From: Chlorops oryzae | Taxonomy: Eukaryota > Arthropoda > Insecta > Diptera > Chloropidae | NCBI GenBank assembly: GCA_020466095.1 | Contig: CM035806.1 | Location: 31,523,571 to 31,587,570, forward strand | Reading direction: 5' to 3' | DNA length: 64,000 nt | Shown here: positions 1-15,200 of the stretch, in pieces | Position numbering within the stretch: the stretch's first letter is position 1 | Layout of the letters: every line of letters begins with the position of its first letter | Program-made: the position numbers and the translations under genes | Notes under the pieces: generated by a model | Databases searched by the model: none | What the model was told of the DNA's origin: nothing | The model's input: the letters and a program-made list of their open reading frames with translations, nothing else

Positions 1-1095
1 CTGATTCGAATACATATGGATGGGGGAAAATTCTTTTTGTCATTTTGTCAATTCTGAATAATCACATTTAGAACAATAGAATATGATTTAAACAGTTTTT
101 AACGACAACTTTAAGCCTTTTTAAGGAACGCATTCGATGAATAATAAAATATCGAATTCCATACAAAAACGTTTTCTGAATTAAGCCATGAATATGACAC
201 TTGTCAGTTTACACCTTTTTCACAATCCATTTCGGATTTCACAATAGATTCGTCATTTACAAAAATGAAAAAAAAAAATGTAAAAAAAAAACTTATTAAA
301 ATATATTAAAAAAATTTTTTTTTTAGAGAAAATTAAAAAATATTTAGAGAAAAATTAAAAAAAAAATATAAAAAAAATATAAAAAGATTTTTTTTTTAAA
401 TCCAAATCATATAAAATCATATCTCATATCTCGGATTATTATTCCGTTCACATAATTCACATTATCTCTTGTCGCGTAATTCGACATTATTCAATAATCG
501 CTGATAGCTTCTGACACTTGCATACTTATTGGACTCGTAATCAAAATTTACACATCTATCTTGTTAGTTTTTTAGGCTCAAGCCCTACCATTTGAACGGT
601 ATGATCGCACGTTTGGTCTACGCAAATTTCGCATTCCATTCCAGTGCAAATCAAATGTCACATTCCTATACATACAGATATTCATATTAATAAATTAGTT
701 TCCTCTTTTGTGAATTGTATAGACACATTGTACATGCGTACACATATACAATGCACATACATATATATGTAATAGTTAAGACTTTGATGTTTACTACATA
801 CTTTATAGTTCCCTTTAAAGGTATACATATATAAACATACATATATATATATAATCTCCCATTATTATCATACGTCCACGTATCATAACTACATATATAC
901 ACGCTCATAACTAGAAGCTTTTATCGTCTATCTAGTAAAACCGATCGCAAAATCTATTCGTATTTCGTAGAAACACTTCAAACCGTTTCATTCGCATATT
1001 GTTTTGATTTTTTTCAATTTTTTTTTCAATTCTTTTTTTTTTTTTTTTGTGTCATTCCTTCTGGTTTTTCTTTCGATTTTGAACTGAACTGCGCT
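1..1095. other. 3' flank of the Ig/FnIII gene, no other gene seen
   Basis: AT-rich DNA with homopolymer runs (270-400, 1010-1050) and TA/TATG microsatellite (about 720-900). It should include the 3'UTR of the minus-strand gene ending at 1096, but no clear poly(A) signal could be picked. Confidence 0.5.
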
Positions 1096-1286
1096 TCACA
1101 AATGTTGAAAAATTCCTTTGTTGAGCAGTAATAGCAAAATGCTACATACGGCCGCCGATATACTGGGCAATGCGAGAGAAGAACTTGCATTCGGCTTGTT
1201 GGTTCCTTTGGCTAAGCCGACACCAGCAGCCATGACCATGTCTTGCGGTGGAATTTCGTGATTGATGTCATTGTCTGCTTTGTTAT
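1096..1286 (-). CDS. Ig/FnIII gene, last coding exon (GPI-signal tail)
   Basis: Acceptor TTCGCAG|AT; stop TGA at 1098-1096. It encodes DNKADNDINHEIPPQ and a C-terminal tail with small residues (NASSS) followed by LALPSISAAVCSILLLLL and a short NKGIFQHL end. There is no basic cytoplasmic tail, which argues for a GPI anchor rather than a transmembrane protein. Confidence 0.88.
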
Positions 1287-4200
1287 CTGCGAAGACAAAA
1301 GGCAACGATTATAAAATGAGCTTTATAGATAGATATGTATGTATATCGAGGAAATGATGAGTGAGTGAATTTTTACCATCATCATCATCCGGTTCTCTAA
1401 TAACGAAATTATGCTCTGCGGAGAATTTCGACCATCCAACGGTATTCCGTGTCTTGACACGAGCTTGCCATTTGCCGGGCATTAGTTCCATTTCGTGTGT
1501 TATCTTCCACATGCCCTTGTCGGCATGTCGCTTCGTATGAAGAACCGAAACTGTTGCCCAGCGGCCATTCTAGAAAATAAATCGCACAAAATTATCCAAC
1601 ATTCAACATTCGAGCAAAAATCCACAAGAAGTTTTAAATGTGAAAAGAATAAGGCTTGTTCAGACGCTACGTTTCAGCCTCATTCGTGTTTGCGAAATAA
1701 GAACCAAACACTTGTTTCGCCTACAAATTTTGACATCGAAACACTTTGAAACTACGTGTTTCAGATCGAAACAAGTAGCGAACAAGTAAAAAATTGCTAT
1801 CATCCTAATTTAGTCGATTGTTATCGAAGAAGTAAGAGAAGATTACTATCATGCGATCTAAATTCATTCAATTCTTTCATTAAGCAAGAATGACTATTTC
1901 CAAACATTTTGAAAAACAAATAAGACGAAGAAGAGGAAACGAAACACGAATGACTAGTCTGAACGAATAGTTTCGCATTCGTGTTTAGAAACGAAAGATG
2001 TTTCGGAGCTCCGTCTGAACAAGCCTTAAGGATGAAATATGAAAAAATGGCGTTTCGACGCCTTAAAATATACTACAAAATATATTCAAAGTGCTCTTCT
2101 TTTAGTCTTATTGATTTCTAGGATATCGAAAAAACGATTAAAGAATAAATTAATTGAAAAAAAGAGAGAGTGAGTGAGAGATAGTGAGTGTGTGAGAGAG
2201 AGTGAGTGTGTGAGAGAGAGTGAGTGTGTGAGAGAGAGTGAGTATGTGAGAGAGAGTGAGTGTGTGAGAGAGAGTGAGTGTGTGAGAGAGAGTGAGTGTG
2301 TGAGAGAGAGTGAGTGTTTGAGAGAGAGTGAGTGTGTGAGAGCGAGAGAGAGAGAGAGAGAAATATTTAACATACATCCAGTAGCATGTAGTCCAGAACG
2401 GCTTCGGATAGCGGTTGGACACTGCGCACAAGCCAATGCAATTTAACGATATTATTATTAATCTCGATATCCTCGAATTGTGGAGTTTCCGGTTCATAGA
2501 TTAAATAAATTTTCACTTGGCTCGCTCCGATGGTATTCTGAAATATCCAAATCGAGTTCATTTCAGTCTTCCACAAAAAAAAAAAAAAAATCATGCCACA
2601 CCTTGGCGCAGTAGATACCTACCTCAACATGGCACTCATACTCGCCGAGATCATCGTCGCTGACGTCCTTAATTGTTAAAATCGTGCGATTTCTCGTGTG
2701 ATGCATTAAATTTTTAATCGAATATTTTTCGGAGAATTGAAGCTCTTGACCCATTTTAAGCCACCTCGTCATGCCAATCGGATTCGCTTTGTAATCACAA
2801 TAAAGCTCAGCATCAGTGCCTCTCATTGTGTTCACATGATGACGATGCGTGGAGACCTTTGGCTCGTAATTAACATGGACCACGAGTGCAACAATCGATG
2901 GCTTCGATGACTTATCATCGGCAAGGCACTGATAGATTCCCTCGTTTTCCGCATCGACAGTATCGATCCAGAATTTTCCATTTTCGACTCTCGTAAGGAT
3001 CTTGTCGGCACGTATACCCTGGAAAATATTAAAGGAAATTCCATGGAGACAAAGAATTCACGCATACATATGTATAAACATATATATATATATATATATA
3101 TATGTATGGATTCGCGGAATAAAATGAATGAATAAATGAATGAATGCGAATGTCGTCGGAGAATTCTCGATTCTTCACTCACGTTAAGTGACCACTGGAG
3201 CGCCACGTCGCCGGTGGCACTTGTCTTGCATTCACAATTAAACGATGCGCCCTGTTTAGTGTTCATCGAGCGATTCGTGAAGTCAATGCCATTGCAGAAT
3301 ATGTACAGACCGTCGATCTTCAGCGATATGTGGAGCTTTGCTTTCTGGGGCAGCACAACGCAATAATAATCGCCGGCATCGCCAGCCTCGACGCTTTTTA
3401 TACGAATCGCATTATTCTCGATGCTCTCGTAACGATTTATAACTGGTTCACGGCCAACGGAAATCAATGTTTCACCTTTGTACCACATGATCGCATTCAT
3501 TGCTGCAAAAAGACAAAAACACAAGAAAATAACAATTGCATCAAGATAATTTAATCAATTGTTTTCTTAGCCAGTTTGAACATTGCCGGCCGGCCCATTT
3601 TTCTTTTTATTTTCTTCTTTTTTTTTCTTTGGAATACGACAGCAAATTGATTTCGAATTTTGAGTGCACTAAACATCATCAAGGTATGACGTAACAAATT
3701 ATTTGAATATTTAACCCTTATGTGAGCTGTGATCAGCGTCACCAGGAGATTCGATTTACCCGTGTCCGTCGGTCTGTCGGTCTGTTTGTATACAGTTCTC
3801 TTATCGAAGGAGTTGAGCTATCTGCACAAAATTATGGTATGCATGCTCAAGGGAACTTCAGTAAAAAACAAGTTCGAGAATAAACCGGATCTGACCATTT
3901 TTAAGTACCAAGACCAGTACTAAGGTCTGTTATGAAAACCACAGAAACTGTTCTAAAACTGGAAGGTTTTCTGATATTTTGATGACAGTCGATATTTGAA
4001 CATATTTTTGGGACTTGAAACGAAATTAGTACCAAAAATTGCAAAAGTGGTAAGGCGTTAAATGTGCAATCATTCCTTGAAAGCCGAGTGTTCCAAGGCC
4101 CAGTGGGCGACTTCGATTTTTTGTTATGAAATTCCCCACCTTTCAAGTACATATCCTTTGAAAAATTGTAACGATTTTAAGGTCCAATATGTTTGGCCCT

Positions 4201-7200
4201 AAATCCTAATTCGGAATGCAACACTCCGTTGCATCTGCGAATGAGAAAACAAAAAAAATCGGAGAAAATTTCTCACCATTATTGAAGTTCTTCGGATTGC
4301 AATGAAGGACCGCACTCTTCCCAGCGGCAGCGTAAACTCCCATTTCGGGGTTCTCAAAAAACGGTGGATCTATATTCGCGGATCCACCTGACGAGGGTGG
4401 TGGATTGGCGTCATCGGTTTTATTATCTTCATCGCTGTAATCGTATTCGTCGTAAATGGTTTTCCCACTGTTATCGGGTGCTGCGGTTGTCCTACAAACG
4501 CCTAGAATGACATGAAAGAAAGAAAGAAAAAAAAAAAAAACGATTAAACAAGGTCGAAACAAGTGATTATCAATTCGAAATAGAAATAGAAAAGTACTCT
4601 TAAGAAGCTGCGACTATTCATTTGCAAAACATTAAAAAGAAAAACATGCAATGGATTTCTGTGCTCGGTTCAAGAACGTGACATTTGCTATCGATGCGGT
4701 TTGTCATGATTTGCGCAGATAACACAGATGCACGATGGCATATGAACTCCGAAGATGTTTACATAAACATATCAATTGGAAATGACTCAGTGGCATACTT
4801 GGCTCTGAAGGCCCAAAGCAGTTGAAATGATGGGAAGTCTTTTTTTTTTCCTTTTTCTTTTTTTCTTCTTTATCGATGAAAAGAATGTGAAATGAAAATT
4901 TATGATACTCTTTTTCCTTTCATTCAAGTGTGCCACCGAAACACAAAAAACAAAAACATTTACAGCAACAGCAACAGCAACAAGAAAAAAGCCATTCAAG
5001 GATAGCGCCCTTATTGGCTCCTTGGGGATGTTTGTTTGCCCTCAGATACGCGAATATTTGCGTAAACACAATCGAGAGCTCGAGAAAATCTCGTTGCGAG
5101 CAATGCAGTCAGCCTCCATGAATGCGTTTGCCTGTCGCCAGTGACGGAATTCGCTTCAAGGGAATCTATCCCTCCCTCTCACTCTCTCACTCTCTCTTAC
5201 ACTTCCTGTCTCTGTTTGTGCTTGCTCGTGTATCCTTCGTCTGTATATAGGCCAAATGCGTGCGAAACTGACTCACTGACTGAGTGCCTGCCTGGGTGGC
5301 TGGCTGACTGGGTAGCTGGAAAGCAGACAGCGGAGGGTTCGGCACTAACGACAATGGGGCGCCAGTTGACTCGGCAAAGCCTTTGCGAATATCGATAGAC
5401 AATATTGGATACACTCCATCATCGTCGTCGTCGTCGTAGCGAATGCTATTGCGTCCCAAGTGCAATTTTGGCGCCAATCGGGTCTTGATACTGTGTGGAG
5501 GTTTTTTAAGTGATTCGATTCGATTGTTTTGTTGGTGTTTGCCATCTAAAAGTTTTCTTTTATTGTCACTTTCGAAGCGATTTGGTAGAAGGACACAGTT
5601 CAAGTTCAGCTTTGTTGCTGACGCTTTTTATTTTTATTTTTTTTTTCACATTTGATTACGTAAGAGTAAAGTTCAAGTCTATTATGAATATTGTATGTAT
5701 TTTTGGCAATGATTCAAAGTCGTTTTTCGGGGACGCTTGTCCATTTTAATATTCGACAGAGAGGCTCTTCTTTTTGGCGGACATTTTTAATGGAAGGTGA
5801 AGGCAATTGGATTAAGAAATATTGCTACTTGAAATGCTTAAGTCGGGAAATAAAGGAAATAAAATTTCAAAGATAAATTATAGTTAAGATAGTTTAAGTG
5901 CTTAAGCAGGCGACTAAAAGGACAATTTTTGATTTAAAAAAAAAATAGATTTCTCTCTAACCCTTTTGTAACTGTTGCCGATATTTTTTGTTGTTATTAT
6001 TATTATTATTTATTGTATCACAATTCTATGATATGGAACGCTCGGATGTCATTTTCGGGCTTAACCCTTTACTGTTAGATATACATATGAAATAAGTGGG
6101 GAAATGTTTTTTTCGCAATAAATAGTTTTATTAGGTGTAGTAAAAAGAAAATCCATTATTTTTCCAATAGATGGCGTTATTTATCTGCATCTCGCGTTGT
6201 ATAAGTCCGATCGTGTTCTGCTAGGGGCATTAGAAAGATGACAGTTCCTACTAAAAAAGCTTTTTTGACACTTTTTGATTGATTGATTCAGTTTTGTTTG
6301 AGAGCTTGTCAAAGATGGACATCAGCAAAGAGAAAATTCGCTACATTTTTACAATTTTTCTTCGATAAGGGAGAAAACGCAAGCCAGGCGGCTGAAAATG
6401 TGAATAGCGTTTATGGACCTGATACTGTAACAGCCAATCATGCGCAATTTTGGTTTCGTCGATTCCGTTCCGGTAACTTCGATGCCAAGGATGCACCACG
6501 CACTGGAAGGCCAATTGTCGAAAATGTCGATAAAATCATGGAAATTATCGAGTCCGACCGTCATGTTAGCACTGTTTCGATTGCAAAAGAGCTAAAGATT
6601 GCACAAAAACCGTTTGGAACCATTTGAATAAGGCTGGATACACAAAGAAGCTCGATGTATGGGTGCCACACGAGTTAACGCAAAAAAACCTCATAGACCG
6701 AATTTCCATCTGCGAATCGCTGCTGAACCGCAACAAAATCGACCCATTTCTGAAGCGGTTGGTGACTGGTGATGAAAAGTGGGTCACTTACGACAACGTC
6801 AAGCGAAAACGGTCGTGGTCGAAACACGGTGAACCGGCGGAAACGGTGGCCAAGCCAAGATTGACTGCCAGGAAGGTTTTGCTGTGTGTTTGGTGGGATT
6901 GGCAGGGAATTATCTACTATGAGCTGCTCCCATACGGCAAAACTCTTAACTCGGAACTCTACTGCCAACAATTGGACCGTCTGAAGGAAGCAATCGCCCA
7001 TAAGCGGCCAGCTTTGGCCAATAGGAGAGGAATTGTGTTCCATCAGGACAACGCCAGGCCACACACATCGATAGTGACTCGCCAGAAGCTCCGGGAGTTT
7101 GGTTGGGAGGTTCTTCTGCATCCACCTTATAGTCCGGACCTGGCACCAAGTGATTACCATCTGTTCCTGTCCATGGCGAACAATTTTGCTGGTGAAACAT

Positions 7201-10200
7201 TCGCTTCAAGAGAGGCTTCTGAAATTCGACTGTCTCAATTTTTTGCTAATAGGAACGAGGGCTTCTATGAGAGAGGCATAATGAAATTACCTTTAAAATG
7301 GCAACAAGTTATCGAACAAAACGGTGCATATTTGACCTAAATCGGGTCATTCTAACTATCTTAAATAAAGCCCTCAATTTAATGCTAAAATAATGGATTT
7401 CTTTTTACTAAACCTAATATTAATTACAGTAGAGTCTGGATAGATTGAAATAATTTTTGCAAAACCTGTTCATGTCACCGAGGATGTTCACACTATCGAG
7501 ACCAATTTTTTTTTTTAGCCTTATTTGGCTCAAACATGTTATTAAGGCTAACAAACAATTTTTTTTTTTTTTTTGGTTAAAAAGCTCAATTCTTTTGGAA
7601 AAAGTTCAATATGGACGCTTAGGTTCTCCTAATGATTTCTAAACGGTCTTCTCGCAAGAAGATAAAAACACCAGCGTAATCTGCAGTATAAGCCCCAGTC
7701 CATGTGTTCATACCACCAAGGTGTTCATTATATCCGGGGTTCACGCTATGCAGACTCGACTGTATACCGGTTTTCCCGCGAGGGGAATCAATTTATGATT
7801 TACGGGCTTGGCAAACCCGCGGACCCTAGCCAACAGTTCGACCATTCCTGACAGATTGGGTGTAGAATCTATAAAATGGTCAGTGATTTGCGTTAAGTCA
7901 CGAAAGTCACGACGGGGATCAGGGCCCCACGAACTGACCACCCGTGCCTGATCGTTTGAGAGGCCCCCTTGTGAAAGACCCGTCGGGGCCGGCACCACAC
8001 CATTACTAATGGGTTCCAATATTGTGGAAAATATATGTCACTGTAAACTTCGCACAGTGTGTCCCGGTGAGAAGGCATGCGTTGGCATCCGCCATTTTGT
8101 TAATACTGTCCATGCGCATTGAGGTGCCGTGGAGGGGAAGTCCACCCTGGGTATGTTCCCACGTTAAACTCTAAAATATGTATACCGGTTTCTATAAAAA
8201 AAATTACCTATGCTTCCAGATTTTTTTTTTTTTAAGAATCCACGAGGAAGGGTCCAACACGTAACACCCATGACAGCCATTCTGAGCACAAATTGCGTAA
8301 TTTGCTTGCTTAGCTCTTGTTAAACGGTTTCAAAATTTTAAGTTCATTCCTGTTTTTTTTTTAATTATTGTGAGCTAAAACCTTAAAAGTGAGTGTCACG
8401 GGTGTGACCGTATTCTTGGAATTTCCCATACATGATTTCGTATACGATAAAGGGTTTAAAAACCTTTAAAAAACTTAACAAAAAAAAAAAAATACTTCTA
8501 CTAGTTTTACTTCCCTCGTCATTGTGGAGGGTTAACAACCACCCCAGGATGTCTTTCATTTTTCCGCTTTGGTTTTAATAGAATTCTTTTTCGGAAGAAA
8601 ATTCGAAAATGCCCCTAAGAAAGCTTGCCAAAATCAATCACTATTGAACCATTCTTCTTTCATCGACTGGCATTTTTACAGGCCCATCAAAACCATCGTG
8701 AATTTATGGCATGAACAATTTCACATGAACTTGAAGAAAATTTCCAAAAAATCACACAAGTCGAAAAGAACTATTTTGATACCCAGAAAATGGTAATATA
8801 CCGCTTCCTTTATAAACAGCCCAAGAAAGAAAAAAAGATTTAAGAAAAAAAATTGTAAAATAGGAAAATTAATTAGGAAAATAAAGTTTTTATAGCGCAG
8901 GGAAAAGATGAATGTTATATAAATGCTAGAAAAACACATGATTCCATTTTAATATGCCAGCAGAGTTCCAGTCATGCCTTCACTATTAGCATGCCAATAA
9001 AAATTGCTCAAAAATCTGCTACCAATTTCATTTAACTTTAATGTTTCTTCTTTGAAGGCGATATTTTTTTTTTCCTTTAATTTTCTAAGATTTTTGTTTT
9101 TCTCTCTGATTTTTTCTCGCTTCAAGACCCGAGGCTAGGACAGTTGTAATGATTCTGTTTAGCAATGATATGTACAATGTACCGAAATGAACAGGCAAGA
9201 GAGACGGCAAGCGATTTTTGCTTGACCCACATTACGTTTCAGCATTTTAGCACCCAAACTAACAATAATTCACATCGCCATAACATTTTATATTCGCCTT
9301 TAAAAAATGCTGGCGTGTTTTTTTAAATTTTATTATTTAATTTTTTTTTTTTTTTGTTTTTGCTGCGCGAACATATGCATGCAAATAGCCGATTTGGTAC
9401 GTACAATGCGAGTACATGAAGGTATAGACGCGCATACAAGTTCAGCACGAGTTCGTTTTGTTTAGCGAAAATATGAAAAATTTCGAGAAAAGAAATAAAA
9501 AATAAAATATATTTTGCACTCCCGATTATTTGTTCCGCTCGAACACTTTGATTCTTGCATATACCTACATATACTCGTATACTACGTGTTTATCAGAGAG
9601 CCAGCCGGCCAGCTAATTGAAAATGCGATAATGTTACATTAGCAGTCTGTGCTACCTATCGAACAGCCCAGTGAGCTTTATTCTTTTGTAAAGAGCACGT
9701 CACAAATACTTCGATTTTCACAAAGTGTACAGTCTTAACTCATTTAAATAGGATTCGACGAATATAGTGACGAACGGACGGAGTGGAACAGATCTGAAGA
9801 GAGCGAGAGAATGGTTGACTTCGTCTAGTCTCTGAGAGGACGGACTCCAGATACAAGTGGGCATTTCCTGAAGAAGTAAAGTTTTTGTCGCGTCCGTATA
9901 TATCTGATTGCCTCGCGGATCTGCATGGAAATTTTGATAAACATAAACTTACGCATAAGCTGCATTAAAGTATTAAGAAACAAAATTCCTATTTAACGCG
10001 TTCTTCGATTCGGGACTTCAAGTTACACACGTAAGTGTCGCGTCCGTCTAGAATTGGCAATTGTATGTATGTATATCATATTTTCATCCGACCTGTGTTT
10101 TAAATGATCACAATATGCCTACTTCAAATTCCATTTAACCCATTTACAACCCATATGTACGTGAGCACTGGCACACACGAATGATCATTATAAAGTAGCC

Positions 10201-12228
10201 TTCAGTCCAATAAAAAAAGATAAAGAAATTTTAGAGGTTTTTTCATCAGTTCCGTCTCATGAGAAGGTGCAAGCAAAATTTAATGGTGATTGGTTGTCCT
10301 TTTTTCTGAATTTTTAAATGATTTCAAAAGATTTTTTGGGCTCAAAGGTTGATTGAATTTTGAGTCAACTTTTTTGTGAGAATTTTTGAACTAAGGCCGA
10401 GTTCATATTTCTCTCTAGGTCGAATAGATTCAATAGAAAACCCTTTGTAAAAAGATATTATTTGGTTTTTTTTCATTTGTTAATTTTATTTATTAAGAAA
10501 ATATACGATTTTGAAATCGAGAAAATTTCATGTTTTTTCTCGCAATTTTAATCCCCACATCCGTGAAATCACTGTTCATTCTATATGAAATTATTGTTTT
10601 ATTACTTTTCATGTAAATCTTGACAGCTCATGGTCACTGGGCATATAGGCAAGAGCTCGAGTATTTGTCGAGTTGAAAGACGTTTTACTGGTATTTAAGT
10701 AAAACGAATGATAAAACAAAAAAAAACCAAACAAAAATCCGATTACGTGGGTGTGAGCCGCACTCAAATTGGCTGTTAACTTAGCGCAATCAAGCTGAGC
10801 TGCTCTTCGATTAAATTGTTTGACATTCTTAAAATAATTGACGATTCCCTGTTGATATGAATATTGCTCAACGGGAGCATTTTATGCGTTATGTGGTAAG
10901 AAAGGAAATTCAAATAATCCGAGGACATCGTCAGAATAAGGAATGTGTGTCGTCGTAAATGATTTCATCACTTAACGAAGGCGTTTCGCCACTGCTGTGC
11001 GCTGGGCGATTTTTACTGTAATTTAATTCAAGTGTCGCGCGGCACACTTTAGCATTTTATTGAAATTTGAGAATGGGAAAAAAAAGAGAGGAAAAGTTGA
11101 AAAACACTTTAAGCATTTGACGTTGGTCAGCGTTTAAAAGCACTTAAAAAGCTTCCACATATGTTTCTACATAGCCAACTGTCCGGATGAGTTCGGTTAG
11201 GAAAATAAAAGCAGAAAATTAAACAAAAGTAAAAAATAAAAAATAAAAATAAAAAAAATTTTAAATAAAAAAAATAAATGAAATAAAGAAAACCAACAAT
11301 AAAAATGGAGAAATTGAATAAGACCGAAAAGAAAAAAATTGAATTTAGTATAATGGACCAAAATGGAGCAATCATCATTATCATCATCGTGTCGCGACAA
11401 GCCTATTTGACATGTGACCGACCGGGCCCGTCTGCTTTCATTATTGTTTTATAATGTGAAAATTCGAGGCTGCCATTTATTTAAGGCCGTCATCTAGACG
11501 GTAATTGTACTGAATGGATGAAGTCTTCAATAATCAGTTGTCTTGTGAGGACATGAGGACATTGAAATTCAGTGCCCAAAATCGATTACGTTTCATTTGC
11601 GGAAATCGATCCATGGCTGATGGAATGCAGAAATTCAAGAAATTATTCCCAAGACTCTTTTTAAACACTTAATTGCCGTTATTTAAAGTTTAAACAAAAT
11701 TCTCTAACACACGAAAGGGAAGTTTTTACCTCACATAGGTACATAAGTTGAATAGCCCTGCAGTAATGAAATGGTTTCGTTGTTAAAGATGATAGGACCT
11801 AGGACGGCTGTAACACGTAGAAAAGCGAAAAAATATCTCCATTTGTTCCATCATGGGGGCGGTAAACCTTTGTCGCTCAGAAAGTGATGAAATCTGGATC
11901 GGGCCCTGTTAGGAACAATAGAAAAAATGTCTATAGTCGAATTTAAGCAAGGTTGAAGTCCCCACTAAACTTTAGGACTACTGTGACATATTTTGATCGA
12001 CCGACACTATGAAAAACATCGGTTCATTGAGTCTTATAAGGTCTCATTTCATTAAATCATGTTTTTTTTCCGACTTCCAGGGTCAACTCAGAAGCTTTAT
12101 TGAATAAACTGGCGTCAACTGACATGGAACGGGAAAATTTCTACCTTCAAATCATAACTTTTCCAACTTTTTAAGGCTTTAAGTTAAGTTTTTAAGCCTG
12201 ACAGTTGGAGCAAGAGAGAGAAGGAGGA

Positions 12229-12268
<40 letters not shown>

Positions 12269-15200
12269 AGAGAGGGAGAGAGGAGAGAGAGAGAGAGAGA
12301 GGGAGAGAGAAAGGGAGAGAGAGATGGAGAGATAGAGAGGGAATGAGAGAAAGGGAATGAGAGAGAGATGGAGAGAGAGATAGGGAATGAGAGAGAGGGA
12401 ATGAGAGAGAGGGAATGAGAGAGAGGGAATGAGAGAGAGATGGAGAGAGAGAAGGGAATGAGAGAGAGAGGGATGAGAGAAAGGGAATGAGAGAGAGATG
12501 GAGAGAGAGATGGAGAGAGAGATAGGGAGTGAGAGAGAGGGAATGAGCTAGAGAGGGAGGGAGAGAGAGACATAGAGGGGGGAGAGGTAGAGAGAGCGAG
12601 AGGGAATGAGAGAAAGGTAATGGGAGAGAGAGAGAGGGGGAGGGGCGGGAGAGAAAGAGGGAGAGAGGGAGAGAGAGGGAGAGGAGGGAGAGAGAGGAGA
12701 GAGAGGGAGGGGGGGAGAGAAGAGGGGAGAGAGGGAGAGAGGGAGAGAGAGGGAGAGAGGGGAGAGAGAGGGAGAGAGAGGGAGAGAGAGGGAGAGAGAG
12801 GGAGAGAGAGGGAGAGAGAGGGAGAGAGAGGGGAGAGAGGGAGGGAGGAGGAGAGGGAGAGAGAGAGGGAGAGAGAGGGAGAGAGAGGGAGAGAGAGGGA
12901 GAGAGAGGGAGAGAGAGGGAGAGAGAGGGAGAGAGAGGGAGAGAGAGAGGAGAGAGAGGGAGAGAGAGGGAGAGAGAGGGAGAGAGAGGGAGAGAGAGGG
13001 AGAGAGAGGAGAGAGAGGGAGAGAGAGGGAGAGAGAGGGAGAGAGAGGGAGAGAGAGGAGAGAGAGGGGAGAGAGGGAGAGGAGGAGAGAGAGGGAGAGA
13101 GAGGGAGAGAGAAGGGAAGAGGAGAGGGAGAGAGATTGATAGAGGGAGAGAGATCGAGAGAGGGAGAGAGAGGAAGGGAATAAGAGCGAGAGGGAATGAG
13201 AGAGAGAGGGAATGAGAGAGAGAGGTAGGGGAGGAGAGAGAGAGAGAGAGGAAGAGAGAGAGGGCTGAAGAGAGAGAGAGGCTGAAGAGAGAGAGAGGGC
13301 TGAAGAGAGAGAGGGAGGAAGAGAGAGAGGAAATGAGAGCGAGAGAGAGTGAGAAGTTGAGAGGGAAAAAGACAGAGAAAAAGTATCCAGTTCAGTTATA
13401 ATGACAAAATCAATCGAAAATTTATAGAATAGAGGCAATCAAAGTTGCAATCTCATCGTGATTCAATATGAAAAATTCTATTTAAAAAATAAAAATTCCT
13501 AAAACCAAAAAAGCACCGACAAAACGAATGTTTAAAAGGCTTTATTGATTGAATAATTGAGTAAGAAAAACTGTAAACAGTAAACCCATTGCCCCAAGAT
13601 ATCTTCTATTGACCTAAGAGCACTTGACTTTCTAAGTGCCTACTTAAAGTATATATTTTTCAATTAATTTCTTATTTAATTGTGTTTTGTTTTTCGTTTA
13701 ATTAACGAGCTCGCATTTATGCTATTTCGACCGCTAAGTGCTAAACACTTTTTTGACACCTTTCGGAATAAATATTTACTTAAAAGCCTTCATGCACAGA
13801 AGAACACACATACGCACACGCAAACAATTACTCTCATGCGAGATGACTTTTTTGACCGAAAATACTTCATTTCATTTAATTTAATTTTCTTTTTCTTTAT
13901 ATTTTATTTCATTTTTTTAAATATTTTTTTTTAAATAATTTTTATGAAATATTTTTTAATTAAAACAAAATTTTTGAAATCTTTTTTTTTTAATTTTATT
14001 TATTTATTTACAATTTTTTGATGCTTCTTTTATGCAAACGAGTGCTTTCAGACAAAAGAAAAGAAAAAAGATTTTAAATAAATATTAGCAACTGAACAAA
14101 TTTTTTTTAAACGTCATTGAGTTTTCATCATCTTGCTTAAGAGCAATTTTCTGTGACCTTTTCCATTTCGGCTGCGAAAGAAAGCAAAAAAAACAAAAAC
14201 AAAAACATGTTTCGCTTGCTTTCTTTTTCGCTACTTTACCCAACACGTGCAAGCCTCCTTTTTCCCCCAGTTTTTGGCTTTCATCATACATCAAGTTAGT
14301 ACTTCCATTACACATTCTACCAAGAAAAAAAAAAAAAAAATAAATAAATAAAAGTCTTCCGCCAGTTTGTCGCCAAAAATCATAAAAAAAAGGAGAGAAA
14401 AATTATATATGAATTCTCAACCACAGCCGTTCAGTTGAGCAATCCGACTCTACTCGTTCGCCTGGAATTTTTGTGGTTTTTATTGGGTGCAGCAGCAGCA
14501 GCAGCAGCAGCAGCCGAAGCAAGCTGGATCAAAAAATTTCTACGTGCGCATGTAATACTCGATCCAAGCATCCCCATGCATCCAAGCGTCCATGCGTTCA
14601 TTCATTTATTCCCGATTTTGAATGACAAAAGTCATAAATCTCTTAGCTGAATGGAGTGGAAAAGAATTCTTTAAGCTTCGAGTTGTACGGCATTGAGAGG
14701 GAAATTCTGTTTGATTGAATTGTTGAGGTTTTTAGCGCACAAAATGGGTTCTTTTCAAAAGGGCCTTCGATGGAATTAAGGTCATAGCATTTTGTGGTTA
14801 CCACAAATGTCAGTCAAATTGGCCTACGAATCGCCAAATACCAAATCAATTCCTTTCATTCGCTTTATTAAAAATTTTGCATAAATTTTTTCCTTCTATT
14901 TATCTCTTTTTCAATTCCTTCGGAAGAAGAAAGCTCACAAACAAATGTATTCGGAAGTGCTGCTGAGAATCAATTCCATTGTCATGTTGATCAAAATAAA
15001 TTTCGTTTCTTCAAAATGTGACCATACTCGAGTACTAAGCCCTTGAACCCTCTAATTCCTGGCTCAATTCCTAGATGGAGCTTATTCGAATAAATTTACA
15101 AAATAAGAGTAAAAATAACAAATTACTTCAGATTTGTTTTTCTCTACTCGAAATCAGTTTAATTTGTTTATTTTTAATTGAAAAAAGAAATCGTGGCATT

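Noticed and set aside
2163..2360. CRISPR-like regular repeats
   Set aside because: Contiguous 18-bp tandem repeat without spacers, in a eukaryotic intron.
7741..8078. Open frames of 92 and 61 codons on the minus strand in the LINE-like insert
   Set aside because: Overlap the 13-bp target duplication and a truncated repeat; no reverse transcriptase or other motif.
12184..13438. Long open frames rich in Ser/Leu/Pro or Arg/Glu/Gly in the GA and CT arrays (also 33696-34868, 43822-44595, 52731-53661)
   Set aside because: They follow purely from the purine repeat lacking stop codons; there is no domain, start context or splice support.
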